Assembly: GCA_034696485.1 (NCBI GenBank)
Contig: JAQIWT010000211.1
Span: 1-28,373, forward strand
Direction of reading: 5' to 3'
DNA from: Isohypsibius dastychi
Lineage: Eukaryota > Tardigrada > Eutardigrada > Parachela > Isohypsibiidae
Length of the DNA: 28,373 nucleotides
The notes under the pieces were generated by a model, which did no database searches, was not told where the DNA came from, and was given only the letters and a program-made list of their open reading frames with translations. The translations under genes and the position numbers were made by a program. Shown here piece by piece: positions 1-9,751 of this stretch (its first letter is position 1; each line of letters opens with the position of its first letter).

Positions 1-154
1 ATATTATAGAGAAAAGAATTCTCTATTCAGCAATGGAAATAATTATTTTGTTACTCAAACAAGGAAGGTCACCTTAACAGAGTTACACGATTCTTTCACA
101 ATAACATGCGTAAAAACCTTTTTTTGTTTTTGATTTTAACACGGTAGTCATACG

Positions 155-700
155 CTAAAACGAATAACTAGAAAAAGTGATGGACTTGCCAGTTCGGATT
201 CGGCTCTTCTTGGCCATATGCCATTTTTCGCTGTTCGAAATCGGCTCCTCTTGGGCATGCTGCATTTGCTGTTCAAAAATCGGCTGTGGCATTTGCTGGA
301 AATAATTAGCTGGGTCATAGACAAATGGTTGGTATGCTGGCGGCTGTTGCCGGATGGGGTCATCAATCCTCTTTCGCTTGTTATTCTCTCGTTGATCAAT
401 TGTCATGTTGCCGAAAATCTTGACGGTTGATTCAAACTTTTCATGCAGCGCGGCCACTTCATCTCGTACCTCTTTTATCTTGATATCTGACATATCCTGA
501 ACAGCAGACAGGCGTGGAGTGATGCTTCCTCGCAATCCGATAACCATTTGATCCATCTTTTTCCAGCGGTCGAATAGGGCTGCCTGGTTGGTGGTCAGCT
601 CGGGTAAACGCTTGCAAATCTCGGCCGTGCTGGTGGTCAGTTTGTCGCATTTTGCGTCCTGTCCCCGATTTCTCTCGATTAAAGCAAGAGGAGTGGCATT
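155..700 (-). pseudogene. Coiled-coil, Gag-like protein fragment
   Basis: An open frame continues, after a one-base frameshift near 680-690, from the tail of the env-like frame upstream. It has long helix-forming stretches rich in Lys, Glu and Asp with hydrophobic heptads (for example around DIKIKEVRDEVAALHEKF), then a basic KRKR patch, then a Gln/Pro-rich C-terminus (PANYFQQMPQPIFEQQMQ). Coiled coil plus basic patch plus Gln/Pro-rich tail is common in retroelement Gag N-termini and in DIRS ORF1 proteins, but no diagnostic motif is present. It ends at a normal stop at 155. Function is inferred only from composition and position. Confidence 0.4.
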
Positions 701-1845
701 TCTTTGATAGCCGTGGCGAGGTTGGCAATTTTAAATCCAAGAGTATCCTCAGCGATAATTGAAGAGGATTGCTCTTCGCAGATAGTCTCCGGTTCATTTT
801 TATCCATCTTTCCGAGTTTGGTGAGATCACCTTTACGTTGAAAAATAGAACTTGCATCGACTGATAGATTCTTAATGCGTTGCTCGCATTTCAAACGCAA
901 ATTTGCCACTTCGGTGTGGTCATCTGCCGTTTCGGTATCTAAAAAATTCTCAATAATGTTGACTTCTTGCACATTTTCCAGGTAGACGCTTTCCCCTTGT
1001 TCTTCTGCCGATGACAGGGCCAGGTGTTCCATTTCGCGTTTGTAACGATAAAATGATATTCTTTGATAGAAGATGAATAATGTTCTTGCTAAAATTCCTG
1101 CGACCAGTAATGATACCAAGATAAATCTTGCCGTAGTTAGGAAGTGCCATGCTGACTTAAATTGGGTTAGGGATATTTCGTCGGTGATAAATCCTCGTCT
1201 TGAGTACTCAAGGCATTGGCCGTCAATAAAATCCATTATTTTGGTGAAAAATGGTGGGACTGAAAATATGCGATAATTCAGGTCTGTGTGTGTGATTTCT
1301 GTCAGAATATCCTCTTCTGGCAAAAATCCCGTCCGAATATGTAGGTGATTTGCATTTGACGTTGAGTTTAATTCGTCCCAATTTCCGTTTCTCGCGATGT
1401 GCAACCTTCCGTTGATTCTTAAAAATGGCGTTTTGTGTAGGCATTCGTATTTCGTTACCTGCTGCCCATCTAGGCTAATTCCGAAGTTACCTGAGCTTGG
1501 TTGCGGAAAACGACATGATCCGTCGATATCCACTTTGTAGTCTAGGTGACGTTGTTGACAGTGACAGATGGCTCCGGCGTGCAATGTGGCGTCACGAATG
1601 TTATAACACATTGTGTAATTCAAGATTTCTGCTGCTGAAAACGGGCTTGTTAGGGCAGTTTTCCTTATCAGTTGGTTTAATATTTCATCCACTCGAGAAT
1701 CTGAATCCATTAGATTATCATAGACATAGTTGTCTCGGTCGATGTCTTTATCTGCGTAGTACGTGAAATGTTGGGACAAGTAATCCGCAAACAGGACGAT
1801 GTTGTTAGTTGATTTTTCACCGGTAACTGAGTTCGCTCTGAAGTT
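679..1845 (-). pseudogene. env: Env-like glycoprotein, C-terminal half with membrane anchor
   Basis: The frame encodes an ectodomain segment with several cysteines (CHCQQRH; DGSCRFPQ; KYECLHKTPF), N-glycosylation sequons, and one strong membrane span (FILVSLLVAGILARTLFIFY, about 1069-1134). A basic, acidic-rich cytoplasmic tail follows. This is the layout of the transmembrane part of a viral or retroelement envelope protein. The same segment precedes it in a second copy at 3182-3412, whose upstream frame carries the env N-terminus; together the two copies account for one complete env. Instead of stopping after a short tail, the frame runs about 120 more residues into a coiled-coil region. The family of the fusion protein (retroviral, chuvirus-like or phlebovirus-like) cannot be set from this. 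Confidence 0.6.
1618..1845. repeat. Direct repeat copy A, env segment
   Basis: About 228 bp, nearly identical to 3182-3412 in the same orientation, with roughly 14 differences by eye including small indels. It codes for the same env stretch (minus strand, around SQHFTYYAD and DSDSRVDEILNQL). The copies start at ATTCAAG on the left and end at CTCTGAAGTT on the right; flanking sequences are unrelated. Confidence 0.85.
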
Positions 1846-2571
1846 GAGTGGAATTAGCAGGCGGGCGATTGGCTGTTGGTTTGGCGAATGGATGGTTCCA
1901 TTTTCCATGGTCAGTTTTCTCGCAGATGAGGCAGCGGTGAATTCGTCCGCGTGGGCAGGGTATTGATTGCACATGCCGTCGTTGAACTGGTAACACACGT
2001 CTCCACCTCGATTGGTGGGGGCTCCGCGAAAGGGCAGCTGAGTATGGTTTGAGCCGATCTGGTTGCAGCGATTGGTCAGGTGGCCGGGATCGCCGCATTT
2101 GAAGCAAGCTCGCATGGAAGAGGGAATTGCTTGGCCGAATCGAACGGGCATCGGTGCTGCGGCGGCGCGCACAAGGCATTGCTGGGACGTGGGAAAATGC
2201 AGTTCCGACCAAATGGAGATGTTATCAGAGCGCGAAGACGCAAACACATGAAATTGAGCATCGTAGGCAAGCCACTGAGCGAGAGAATAACTCGCTTTTG
2301 ACCCAGTGATGCCAACAATGACGCCTGCATATTTTTGCAAGGCAATAGACATGCGAGGGAAATAATCAGAGCGATAAGGAGAAAAACTTCAGAAGCTCTG
2401 TACCAGTCCACGTAACAGCTGATTTTTACTTCATTCGAGTCTTGATCGTTAGATTTTTTAGAGCTTGAGCTCGGCTGATTGGTTCGATTAGCTGGGAGAA
2501 GCTCGTTCAAGTTGATATGTTCCGACAGATTCGCCAACTTCGCTTTCAAACTGCTGGGAGGTCTCGGGTTT
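1846..2571 (-). pseudogene. gag: DIRS-like Gag with CCHC zinc knuckle
   Basis: The minus-strand frame contains a segment with the pattern W-x2-Y-D-x2-F (AQWLAYDAQFHVF), seen in ORF1 proteins of DIRS and other tyrosine-recombinase retroelements. A CCHC knuckle (CFKCGDPGHLTNRC) follows, then a CYQFNDGMC motif that usually opens a second cysteine cluster. The rest of that cluster appears in another frame (CLICEKTDHGKWNHPF), so a frameshift falls near 1930-1960. It ends exactly at env repeat copy A, and the frame passes from Gag-like into Env-like sequence without a stop. A hydrophobic run near 2380-2430 in an overlapping frame is probably spurious. Assignment to DIRS rather than Gypsy is moderately supported by motif order only. 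Confidence 0.5.
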
Positions 2572-2761
2572 AAAGGTTAAAGTGGCGCGTATCGGAAAGA
2601 ACAAAAGTTCGATTTTGATCTGGAAAATTGCCTAACCTATCATAAACTCGACCTCGACCAACCAGTGAGCGATCTGAGCCAAATGCCCCGAAGCCTGATG
2701 GAACGGTTACGACCGAGTGATTTCGGTTCTTCTCACCTGGCGACGGCACGGCGATTTGGGC

Positions 2762-2998
2762 CTACAGTTTCTTTCCCAATATTTCCAAGCGTTGTTTCTG
2801 AGTCAGAGGTTTGGATATATTGGGGCCAGATTTCTGAGTTCGATGGTGAGTTCGACGCCGACTTGGTCCTTGGCTTGATGCGGGAGGAACAATGGAGGAG
2901 ATTGGGCTGCCGTTCATTTCATCGTCTCCAGAAACGCTGGTTGATGCAGAGGCTGGTAGATTATAACGAGACACGGTATCCGAATCAGATTCCGACAT
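2762..2998 (-). CDS. Ser/Thr-rich 78-residue ORF, possible Gag N-terminus
   Basis: ATG-initiated minus-strand ORF of 78 codons. It is acidic and serine-rich at the N-terminus (MSESDSDTVSRYN), has a basic middle (SRRRTHHRTQKSG) and ends KQRLEILGKKL. After the stop, the same frame stays open for about 60 more codons, which suggests a longer original protein read through towards the Gag-like segment at 1846-2571. It lies inside the insert flanked by the env duplication. No domain recognised; Gag N-terminus is inferred from position and composition. Confidence 0.35.
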   Translation of the reverse strand: MSESDSDTVSRYNLPASASTSVSGDDEMNGSPISSIVPPASSQGPSRRRTHHRTQKSGPNISKPLTQKQRLEILGKKL

Positions 2999-3181
2999 GT
3001 TGAGGATTAATCCAGTCGAGCACACAGATAATAAAACACAAAGAAATCTTGGTTTAAAATTGGGGCTGGATGAAATTAAAACGGGTCGTGCCCAGATACA
3101 ACCGGCTACTGTTACGGAGACCAGATTTTTGGTGACCTTTTGAACTACCGCTTCTGAACTTCTCAACCAGCTGAGACGCTG

Positions 3182-3412
3182 ATTCAAGGTTTCTGCTGCT
3201 GAGAACGGGCTTGTTAGGGCCGTGTTCCTTATCAGTTGGTTTAATATTTCATCCACTCGAGAATCTGAATCCACTAGATTATAATAGACGTAGTTGTCTC
3301 GGCCGATGTCATTATCTGCGTAGTACGTGAAATGTTGGGACAAGTAATCTGCAAAAAGGACGATGATGTTGTGAACTAATTTTTCACCGGTAACTGAGTT
3401 CGCTCTGAAGTT
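3182..3412. repeat. Direct repeat copy B, env segment
   Basis: Partner of 1618-1845. This copy is in frame with the env N-terminal half on its right (minus-strand upstream). On its left the env frame runs into unrelated sequence, so the break in the env gene lies at 3181/3182. Confidence 0.85.
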
Positions 3413-4540
3413 TGAAAAAAAATTTCCAAAATCTCGCGCAGGAACGAAATTTGTCGTAATGTTGTTCGGGATAATCTCAATTTTCAGGTTATCGTTCTTA
3501 TCAACCGTTTATGCTCTTAAGTTTAAATCGCAGATCTTTGTTACGTTTGAAAGGTGGTAATCGACCTGTTTTGACGCGTTGCGTGAAATAGTCAGTCCGT
3601 CTATCTTTCTCATTTCTCCCGTTGACTCGAATTGTACTTGTTTCTGACAGGTAGTATCGGTTGTCTTTGCGGCGTTAGTCCACACATAGGTTGTTTGTGA
3701 AATCGTTGCAGCTTCGTCCGATTTCTGTTGTGCTATGATCCCTATGACCGAATCAACAGGGCATGTCTCGCATTTTTGAGAAAGTTCTACCTCTGCCACT
3801 TCGCACATAACCGATTCGTAGGTAACCTCAGACATCCATTTTGCTTTGCCAAGTTGTTCGCCTTCGAATCGCCAAAGGTGATCGTTTTCTTTATGGAGCG
3901 GGTATTGTGCTCCTCGTTTTGTGTAGCATGACGTTTTCTGGTACACTGATCAACCTTCCTTGGGTGAAAAAATATAGTTGTGAGCAAAATTCTGCGTGTT
4001 GTAACCTACGAAAAAGAACCCGGTGACTTTGAGTTCCTTAATGATTTGCCGACAACCAATTCCAAAGAAAGATTTTTGCGGCGCTTGTTCTTCATGCAGC
4101 ACGTATTTCACCTCCGTTTTGGCCAGATTTCTCGGTTTTGCAGGACAAGTTATAAACTGGTCCCAGTTAACAATGCCTATGAAATCTGCTTTTCGGCAGT
4201 CACATGAGTTTAATTCTGTGGCGGAGGCAGCTGTGATGAGTAGTAAGAGCGCAAGTGGGATTACACTCCATGAAGTACTTGCTGTTGAGAGGCAACCCAG
4301 CTTTCGTTTGTTGAACGCTTCAATCATTTGTTGCCTTTCAGGGATTGTTGCCGGGGTGTTTTGATTTCGGGTCTGGTTTTGTACGAGTTCTTCCCAATGC
4401 GTCGGTCCTTGAGATTTTCGGTTCTTTCTCTGTTGGAGGATTTCTGATAGCCTCTTGAGCGTCTCGTATTCCATACTCGACAGTTCAGTTCTTCGATTGT
4501 TCGCTCTTGTCCTGCCATAACATGTTCATAAAAAATTGTC
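3182..4540 (-). pseudogene. env: Env-like glycoprotein, N-terminal half
   Basis: One minus-strand frame from the ATG at 4474 to 3182, broken by in-frame TGA at 3950-3952 and TAA at 3509-3511. About 75 residues of charged N-terminal sequence precede a hydrophobic signal or anchor (VIPLALLLLITAASA), then a cysteine-rich ectodomain beginning SCDCRK. A W-centred motif (GKAKWMSEVTYESVMC) and several C pairs follow. The same order (hydrophobic segment, CDC, C, FF-G, W, C) is found in the ORF at 20169-21218, so the two are homologous. A frame-shifted upstream piece (HVMAGQERTIEEL) suggests the ORF once began near 4540. No furin site is evident. Broken by stops and by the insert on its left. Confidence 0.6.
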
Positions 4541-5293
4541 ACAAAAACACCAGACATACACTGAGTCACAATTACTTGTTCACTTCGAATCATCGCTATC
4601 AGATAGATAAGAGACCTTGCGACGATTCTCCATGTTCTGAACATCCTTCTCTCAAAGAGCCGCTGCGCAAGCAGGGCTAGCCTTCAAATGTTCACGATTC
4701 ACATTCGCGGGTCGTTGAAGCTCAACTTCCTGATGCCTCACATAACAATGCATTTATAACAAACAATCACCCCATCGTTACCAGTGAACGAAAAACTCGA
4801 ACGAACACAAACATTCCACTCCAATCCACGCTCCTTACAACGATACAAATAAAATTTGTCCGGTCGATTTCACTCACACTCATATCACTTTGCACTTGAT
4901 CCGGTTTGAGCTACACATTCGGCTGATCTTTAACCTCTTCCTTGAAGAAAGGGTTAGACATCAACTCCAAACCACAAGTACAAGGGCTATTGCGGTGTTC
5001 TATTGCTCCCAATAATCGTCCATTATCCCACTTGGTATCGTTATCAATCCGATCCATATCTGCTTGAATCACATTTTTTGGACTTCCATTCTACATAAGA
5101 GACAGATCACACAAACCTTTGTGGCGTTGACAAGTCGGTTGATGGTTTCCAAAATTGAAAATTGGCTCTGCAAACGAATAACTAAGAGTAAACATTCTAG
5201 AGGTAACTTCCTTCATCTCACTATAAAGTAAGCGAACCTCACCGTACTATACCATCAACCGTCTATTCATCGAGGAAACTCAACCTTTCAACA
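4541..5293. other. Non-coding gap between retroelement and Polinton
   Basis: No coding frame with recognisable content on either strand. It should contain the left end of the Polinton, but I could not find a terminal inverted repeat partner by eye. A TATA-like site lies near its right end. Confidence 0.5.
5222..5228 (+). promoter_or_regulatory. TATA-like box upstream of the kinase/integrase gene
   Basis: TATAAAG lies 66 bp before the ATG at 5294 with no other ATG between, which would give a short 5' leader. The start context CAACAATGG is favourable. Supported by position and consensus only. Confidence 0.4.
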
Positions 5294-6024
5294 ATGGCCA
5301 AACTTCTCATCTGTTTCGAAGGTAATATTGGTGCCGGTAAATCCTGCCCTATCAAGAAGATCAACAACCTACGCCCCTCATGGAGAATTCTACCTGAGCC
5401 TGTCAACATCTGGCGGAACTGGGAGGGACGCAAAATCCTTGACGAATACTACAGTGACAAGAAGAACACGGCCGCCGAGTTCCAGACAGTAGTCATGGAG
5501 ACATTCCATCAGCAGGCGGAAGATTTATGAAGACACCCTGGTCCATTGGTAGAGCTCTGGGAACGGTCGCCCGTTTCAGCTCTTAACGTTTTTGCTAAGA
5601 ATTGGCTTGCTGGAAAGACTTTGACTCGTGAGTACTACTATCTATATAAGCTCAAACAAACTCAACCATTCACCGCATCTCGTCATTTCAGCTGAAGACA
5701 ATCTGAATCAGGTTAAATACTTCAATTCTCATTTTCTCGATCTTTTTGGGAACGACGGCAACGCCGAGACCGTTTACGTCCGATGTGATCCCATTGCTGC
5801 CTTTGGACGAATCCAGCGTTGGGAACGAAGAAGCTGTCGTGGGCCGAGAAGAAGAAGCTGTCGCCATCATCGAAAAATACCTCAAAGATTTAACAACTCT
5901 ACACGAATGAGTATTTTTCTCCAAGTTCCGAGCTACCAGCGATAATGTCCTCACCGTCCACAATAGTCACGACACAGCTTCCACCCAAAATGTCGAAGAA
6001 ATCATCGCTTGGATCGAAAAGGCA
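5294..6024 (+). pseudogene. dNK: Deoxynucleoside kinase, joined to integrase
   Basis: A deoxynucleoside kinase phosphorylates deoxynucleosides to monophosphates for dNTP supply. The ATG at 5294 opens a frame with the P-loop EGNIGAGKS, then EPVNIWRNW and a helix ending FQTVVMETFHQQ, all typical of the dNK/TK2 family. After an in-frame TGA (5528-5530) the same frame continues with ERSPVSALNVF, the family's ERS motif. A GT...AG intron (5628-5691, 64 bp) leads to LTPEDNLNQ and VYVRCDPIAAFGRIQ, the conserved strand before the LID. A frameshift near 5820, beside a small GAAGAAGCTGTC duplication, gives an EE-rich LID and EKYLKDLTTLHE. TGA at 5908-5910 follows, where the family often has Trp. The frame then runs without a stop into the integrase N-terminus. 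Total length is close to a normal dNK. Confidence 0.85.
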
Positions 6025-6958
6025 ACCACCCAGGAACTGGAGAAACTGTACCTCGAAATTGATAGTCCAGCTGGTTTGACCGGATCAATCAAAAAACTCT
6101 ATCGGTCAGCGAAGAATCTTGGTATCAAGGTTTCCAGAAAAAATATTCAAAACATTCATGTCTGCGCGCGCAGGTTATTCGCAAATGGCTCCTCGTCGTG
6201 TCCACTTTGTTTGTGAAAGTGTTGTCGTATCTGGTATTGATGCTACATTTGCAGCTGACCTAGCCGATGTGTCTGACGTTAAAGTTTACAGTTATAACAC
6301 CACCTTTTTCCTCATTGTTGTGGATATCTTCTCAAAGTTTAGTTGGTGTCGCCCGCTTCTAACCAAGTCTGGTCCGAATTTAGCAGCAGCGCTTAAAGAT
6401 ATCTTCACCTCCTCTGGTTGTATCTGCAAGAAATTTTGGTCTGATCAAGGAAAAGAGTTCTACAATTCCCATGTACTCAAACTCTTCAAACAACATGATA
6501 TCTCAATCTATTCAACCGACAGCGAGCTCAAATGCACTGTTGCAGAAGCTGCAGTCAAAACTCTCAAGCACAGAATCTACCGTTTTATGTTCAAAAAAAC
6601 GACCAACCGTTATCTTGATGACCTCCGAAATATCCTTAAGAGTTACAACCTTTCAACACATTCCTCGATCGATATGCCACCAGCTGAAGTGCACCCACGG
6701 CACACAATTATGTTGTTTGAGAAGCAGTCGAGGCAATCGTCCACACAGAGCGAACCGAAATTTTCAGTTGGAGAGGTAGTACGTGTTACACTTTAATCTT
6801 CAACGTTCACCAAAGCAAATCACGGCACTTTTTTGAGTCCAATCTACACTGTGACATCTGTCATTACACATCGTCACCCATTCAGATACAAACCACAGTC
6901 ATCTGAAGAAACTGACTTTCCCGGGACCTTCTACGAAGCATGTCACATACTCAAATAA
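6025..6958 (+). pseudogene. INT: Polinton integrase (DDE, c-integrase type)
   Basis: Catalyses strand transfer of the element's ends. The N-terminal part (LEKLYLEIDSPAGLTGSIKKLY) matches the start of Polinton integrases and is in frame with the kinase C-terminus. A +1 frameshift near 6180-6200 leads to the catalytic core: first D in AADLAD (codon 6257), second D in WSDQGKEFYN (6443), and E in TVAEAAVKTL (6545), where the family usually has ERxN. A chromodomain-like end region follows (KFSVGEVVRVTL). After an in-frame TAA at about 6796 the family's tail is still readable (PIYTVTSV and PGTFYEACHI, like the GTFYE motif), ending at 6958. It precedes the capsid genes on the same strand. D-D-E spacing appears normal; inactive now because of the frameshift and stop. 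Confidence 0.88.
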
Positions 6959-7021
6959 ACTTCCATGTGATGAAAATAAATTATTTCTCCAGAAAGAACT
7001 CAATCACGCCGGGACAGAACC

Positions 7022-7641
7022 ATGACTAACCAATACATCTTCGTTAGCTCTGAAGACTCACCATTAAATTACTCCAGGAACAACCCATCCTCTTTCACAA
7101 CTGATCTTCCGCAGTGCTATTTCTTATGAAATCCCCATGAATGTGCTTTCGTTCCAATTTCAGTCACAAACACATGGAGCAGATACTCATCTCCTCAATT
7201 TTCGAATGACATCTACTCATCTGATGGTCAGACCAACGCAACTACCTATCTACCCCATTGAAAGTCTCCCATGTTCTTACAACTGGGCTGCAGCAGTAAC
7301 TCTCATCAGAGCTCTCATCAACTCTTGAATTGCCACCATACTCTGGTGGTCAGATAGCAAGACTTTCACGACAGCTGGAAACTATGAATCACCATTCATC
7401 GGCATTTTACCCTCACGCAGACGAATATTCATACCTTGTGATCTCGTCGAAACCAGCAGCGTCGGGTGCAAATCACTGCCAATAATCACTCAGCTTGACG
7501 TCTCTTCTTCCGATTTACATATAACCGCCCTGAGGCGCTTCTCCACTGTATATTCTCATAAATCAGAAGTCCATTTCATCTCTCAGTCTACGTCTTGTTG
7601 ATGCTCACTTTACCCTGCTACGTTTCAGTCCACTATCTTAA
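7022..7641 (+). pseudogene. mCP: Polinton minor capsid protein (penton-like)
   Basis: Predicted single jelly-roll protein of the capsid vertices. It starts at the ATG at 7022 with YIFVSSEDSPLNYSRNNPSSFTT, matching the usual Polinton start (a short strand, then N-x-P-x-x-F-T-T). An in-frame TGA at 7127 and two frameshifts separate this from the C-terminal part. There IFIPCDLVETSSVG corresponds to the family's conserved strand (usually Y/C-D-x-I-E...VG), and the end reads TLLRFSPLS before the stop at 7639-7641, like the family's LHFR ending. About 200 residues in total, slightly short for the family. The next gene begins within tens of bases. Confidence 0.75.
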
Positions 7642-8040
7642 CTATACTGTGTTATACATATCCGACCAAACAACTGTCATGAGATCCACCTGGCAGCAGG
7701 CCCAAGATATGGAATTTTTGTCCACAACTCTCTTCCTCTGTCTCCCGAAAAAAACGAACTCCCTGTCTTACTCGAAGAATCTGCACTGGGAGGTCAATTT
7801 AAAGCCCGTCGATTCTGGAAAGTCGCAATCCTTATTGCTAAAACGAAAAACCCGGAGAAGGTCAATAAAAAACCAGTCGCTTCAAGTCCCGCAGTAGCCG
7901 AAAAGAAACGAAAGAAATCCGATCACTCCTCTAGCAAAACTGAAAGCGACCAGGAATCATCGAAACCCACAAAAAAGAAGCAGAACAGCGAGAAAGGTAA
8001 AAAGAGATCCATTACCAAAAAAATCTTAGAAGCATTCTAA
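7642..8040 (+). pseudogene. Lysine-rich core-like protein of Polinton
   Basis: The open frame ends at the TAA at 8038-8040. The N-terminal part has GPRYGIF and ALGGQFKARRFWKVA, similar to the small Gly-containing hydrophobic start of Polinton/adenovirus core-type proteins. The C-terminal 60 residues are mostly Lys, Ser, Glu and Arg (EKKRKKSD, KPTKKKQN, GKKRSITKKI), which suggests DNA binding or nuclear targeting. There is no ATG in frame before the conserved part, so the start has been lost or is spliced. Its place between minor and major capsid genes is the usual one. Role in packing element DNA is inferred. Confidence 0.55.
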
Positions 8041-8042
8041 TC

Positions 8043-9330
8043 GTGCGTGGATTTCTACACGAAACAAGTGTCCCAGCGGAAAAATCTGAACTTCAGTTTT
8101 TTGACTCGGTACCTACACAGATACAGCTCCTGTCGGGATCATGGATGCAGGTTCGGAGTTTCGTGGGGCTGGCTTATGGCCCATTGGTGTTCGCCATTCC
8201 CGCCAACCCGGAACTGACTTTAGACCTGGCAAAAAACATGGTTGCATCTAAAGTGCAAAATTCTCTTTGACGACGGAACTCCCGCGCTCGTTCCGGCTAC
8301 AGATGCTACCGATACTTTAGCCGCTGACAGTGTCAAAGTGATCTTTGTGGCTTATGCATTGCACAGTTGATTCAGTTCATTTGGAAATGGAATTTGCCGA
8401 ACGCCTCATAACGCAGAACGGGAAAATCTATCCGTACTGGTAATTAAAATTAATGTCTTTATTTTGCCAGAGCAATGCTTAAGAGATTTTCACCGTCTCA
8501 CCAAGTGCTGCTGATAGTCAATATCAATCCGCAGTTTTCTATCCAGATACCGCAGGTATCATGGAAGGTGCAGATACAATTTTTACAACGAACCTTGGAG
8601 TCCAAAAGAGATACAATCACGCTGAGAAAAGTTTGTAAGTTGAAGTGTGTGATGCACGTCATCTGGATTTTATCAGTCAAGAGAAGCTTCTGCTCAATGG
8701 TGTTGGAGTCAAACTTACCCTAGGCCGAAGCAATCTATCATTCTGTCTCATCAGCTATTTCACCACCGAGAAATTCAAGGTCGTTATGACCGAAGCCGTT
8801 CTTTATGTGCGACTGGCGGGACTTTTTCCCGCTGTTCTCCTAGACACAGAAAAGACCCTAATCTCTGAACCCGTAAAATACTTTTTCCAGCGTACAGAAA
8901 TAAACTCTTCAATTTCGCAAAGGGGCAACAGTATGCGATCGAATCCAACCTGTTTCCTGGCCAGCAACCAAATCGAATTATGATGTGTATGGTGTTTTGC
9001 CATGCAAAGCTGTGCTTTGAACTTCAAAGGGAAAACTGTTTCACCACACGTAATTACTAATTTGAATTGTTTTGAAACACTTCTCTAGTTTTCGCTCCAT
9101 TTCTTTCAGCCATACGCTTTCAATTTTGAGAAACATCACTTTCTCCACGGATACCATAGCCTCTTTTCACAACAAGAAGTTCTGGGTTACCCTGAACATG
9201 GTTCAATTATCAAGAGGGATGATTATGGAAGTGAGTCAGCTATGTCATGGTAGAAATAGTTCCGCGAATTATATTTTCTCTTGATTCTAGAAGGCTACTG
9301 CATGGTTTGTTGGGAATCGACCCCGGACTG
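8043..9330 (+). pseudogene. MCP: Polinton major capsid protein (double jelly-roll)
   Basis: Pieces in changing frames follow the family order. FFDSVPTQIQ and YGPLVFAIPANPELTLDL are the first strand and the GPIEF-like motif. LITQNGKIYPYW precedes a 31 bp GT...AG intron (8440-8470), after which AMLKRF follows; joining gives TAC-TGA-GCA, where CGA would give the family's YPYRA. After a frameshift near 8500 come AVFYPDTAGIMEG and CDARHLDFISQEKLLLNGV, the best-preserved block, then YVRLAGLFPAVLL. After another shift near 8925: LFPGQQPNRIMM. A second intron (9050-9109) leads to PYAFNFEKHHF (NPFNF-like), and EGYCMVCWESTPD resembles the late TPD motif. The last ~50 residues expected are missing; the sequence meets the convergent gene at 9332. 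Clear MCP, thoroughly broken. Confidence 0.85.
8440..8470 (+). other. 31 bp intron in MCP
   Basis: Begins GTAATT and ends TTTTGCCAG. Removing it joins the YPY motif to AMLKRF in the order expected for the capsid protein. The codon formed across the junction is TGA. Confidence 0.7.
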
Positions 9331-9331
9331 T

Positions 9332-9751
9332 TCAATCAGACAACACGACTTCTTCACCTCCTTTTGAGCCACTCCGCTCGACTTTGCGCTTTTTCGATGG
9401 CGGGTCGACCTTGGCTCCAAGAATTTCGTGGTTGATCCCTGGAGGACTGAGTTTAGCCCGTGGCTCTGGTTTTGTCGTGCCACTGCTTGATAGATCGCTT
9501 GCATCCGCGGGCTTGAGTGAAGCATTTTTTGCCCTGACAAATAAAAATTTCTGTAGCAATGTAGAAAGCCGACTGGCTTTTAATTCTTCAGAAATCAACG
9601 GTTTGGCCAGTAGGTTTTCAATTTCAATCTTCAGACTCATCAACTCCTTGTCGGATGGATGTAGGCGTGTTCGAATGTCCTCTAACAACGTCTCCGTCAA
9701 GTCCGTGGGTACCAGATAAAATTTTCGAGCTTGTCTCTTTCTGGGTGGCAT
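9332..9751 (-). CDS. Small conserved Polinton protein, role unknown
   Basis: A 139-codon frame from the ATG at 9751. N-terminus MPPRKRQARKFYLVP, then a helical part (EDIRTRLHPSDKELMSLKIE, LLAKPLISEELKASRL, LLQKFLFVR), then a Ser/Pro/Lys tail with a PPSKKRKVE patch that looks like a nuclear localisation signal. A start of the form K-x-Y/F-L-V-P followed by E/K/L helices is a recurrent small Polinton protein whose function I do not know. It is one of the few undamaged frames in the element. It converges with MCP with almost no gap and lies downstream of the ATPase on the same strand. Confidence 0.6.
   Translation of the reverse strand: MPPRKRQARKFYLVPTDLTETLLEDIRTRLHPSDKELMSLKIEIENLLAKPLISEELKASRLSTLLQKFLFVRAKNASLKPADASDLSSSGTTKPEPRAKLSPPGINHEILGAKVDPPSKKRKVERSGSKGGEEVVLSD

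Larger units (their letters stand above)
1..4540 (-). mobile_element. Decayed env-bearing retroelement region (partial)
   Basis: Read on the minus strand, this stretch holds an env-like glycoprotein start, a duplicated env segment, a Gag-like insert with a CCHC knuckle, the env C-terminal half with a membrane anchor, and a coiled-coil segment that approaches the window edge. No reverse transcriptase, integrase, recombinase or LTR is visible, so the element class cannot be fixed. The env part resembles the env of the LTR element at 17.7-27.5 kb. The Gag part looks more like those of DIRS-type (tyrosine recombinase) elements. The region is therefore probably a composite of two elements. Boundaries are approximate. 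Confidence 0.6.

Noticed and set aside
2380-2550. Membrane segment in a 157-codon minus-strand frame (FLLIALIISLACLL)
   Set aside because: It overlaps the Gag-like frame; the rest of that frame has no protein-like features, so it is probably a shadow.
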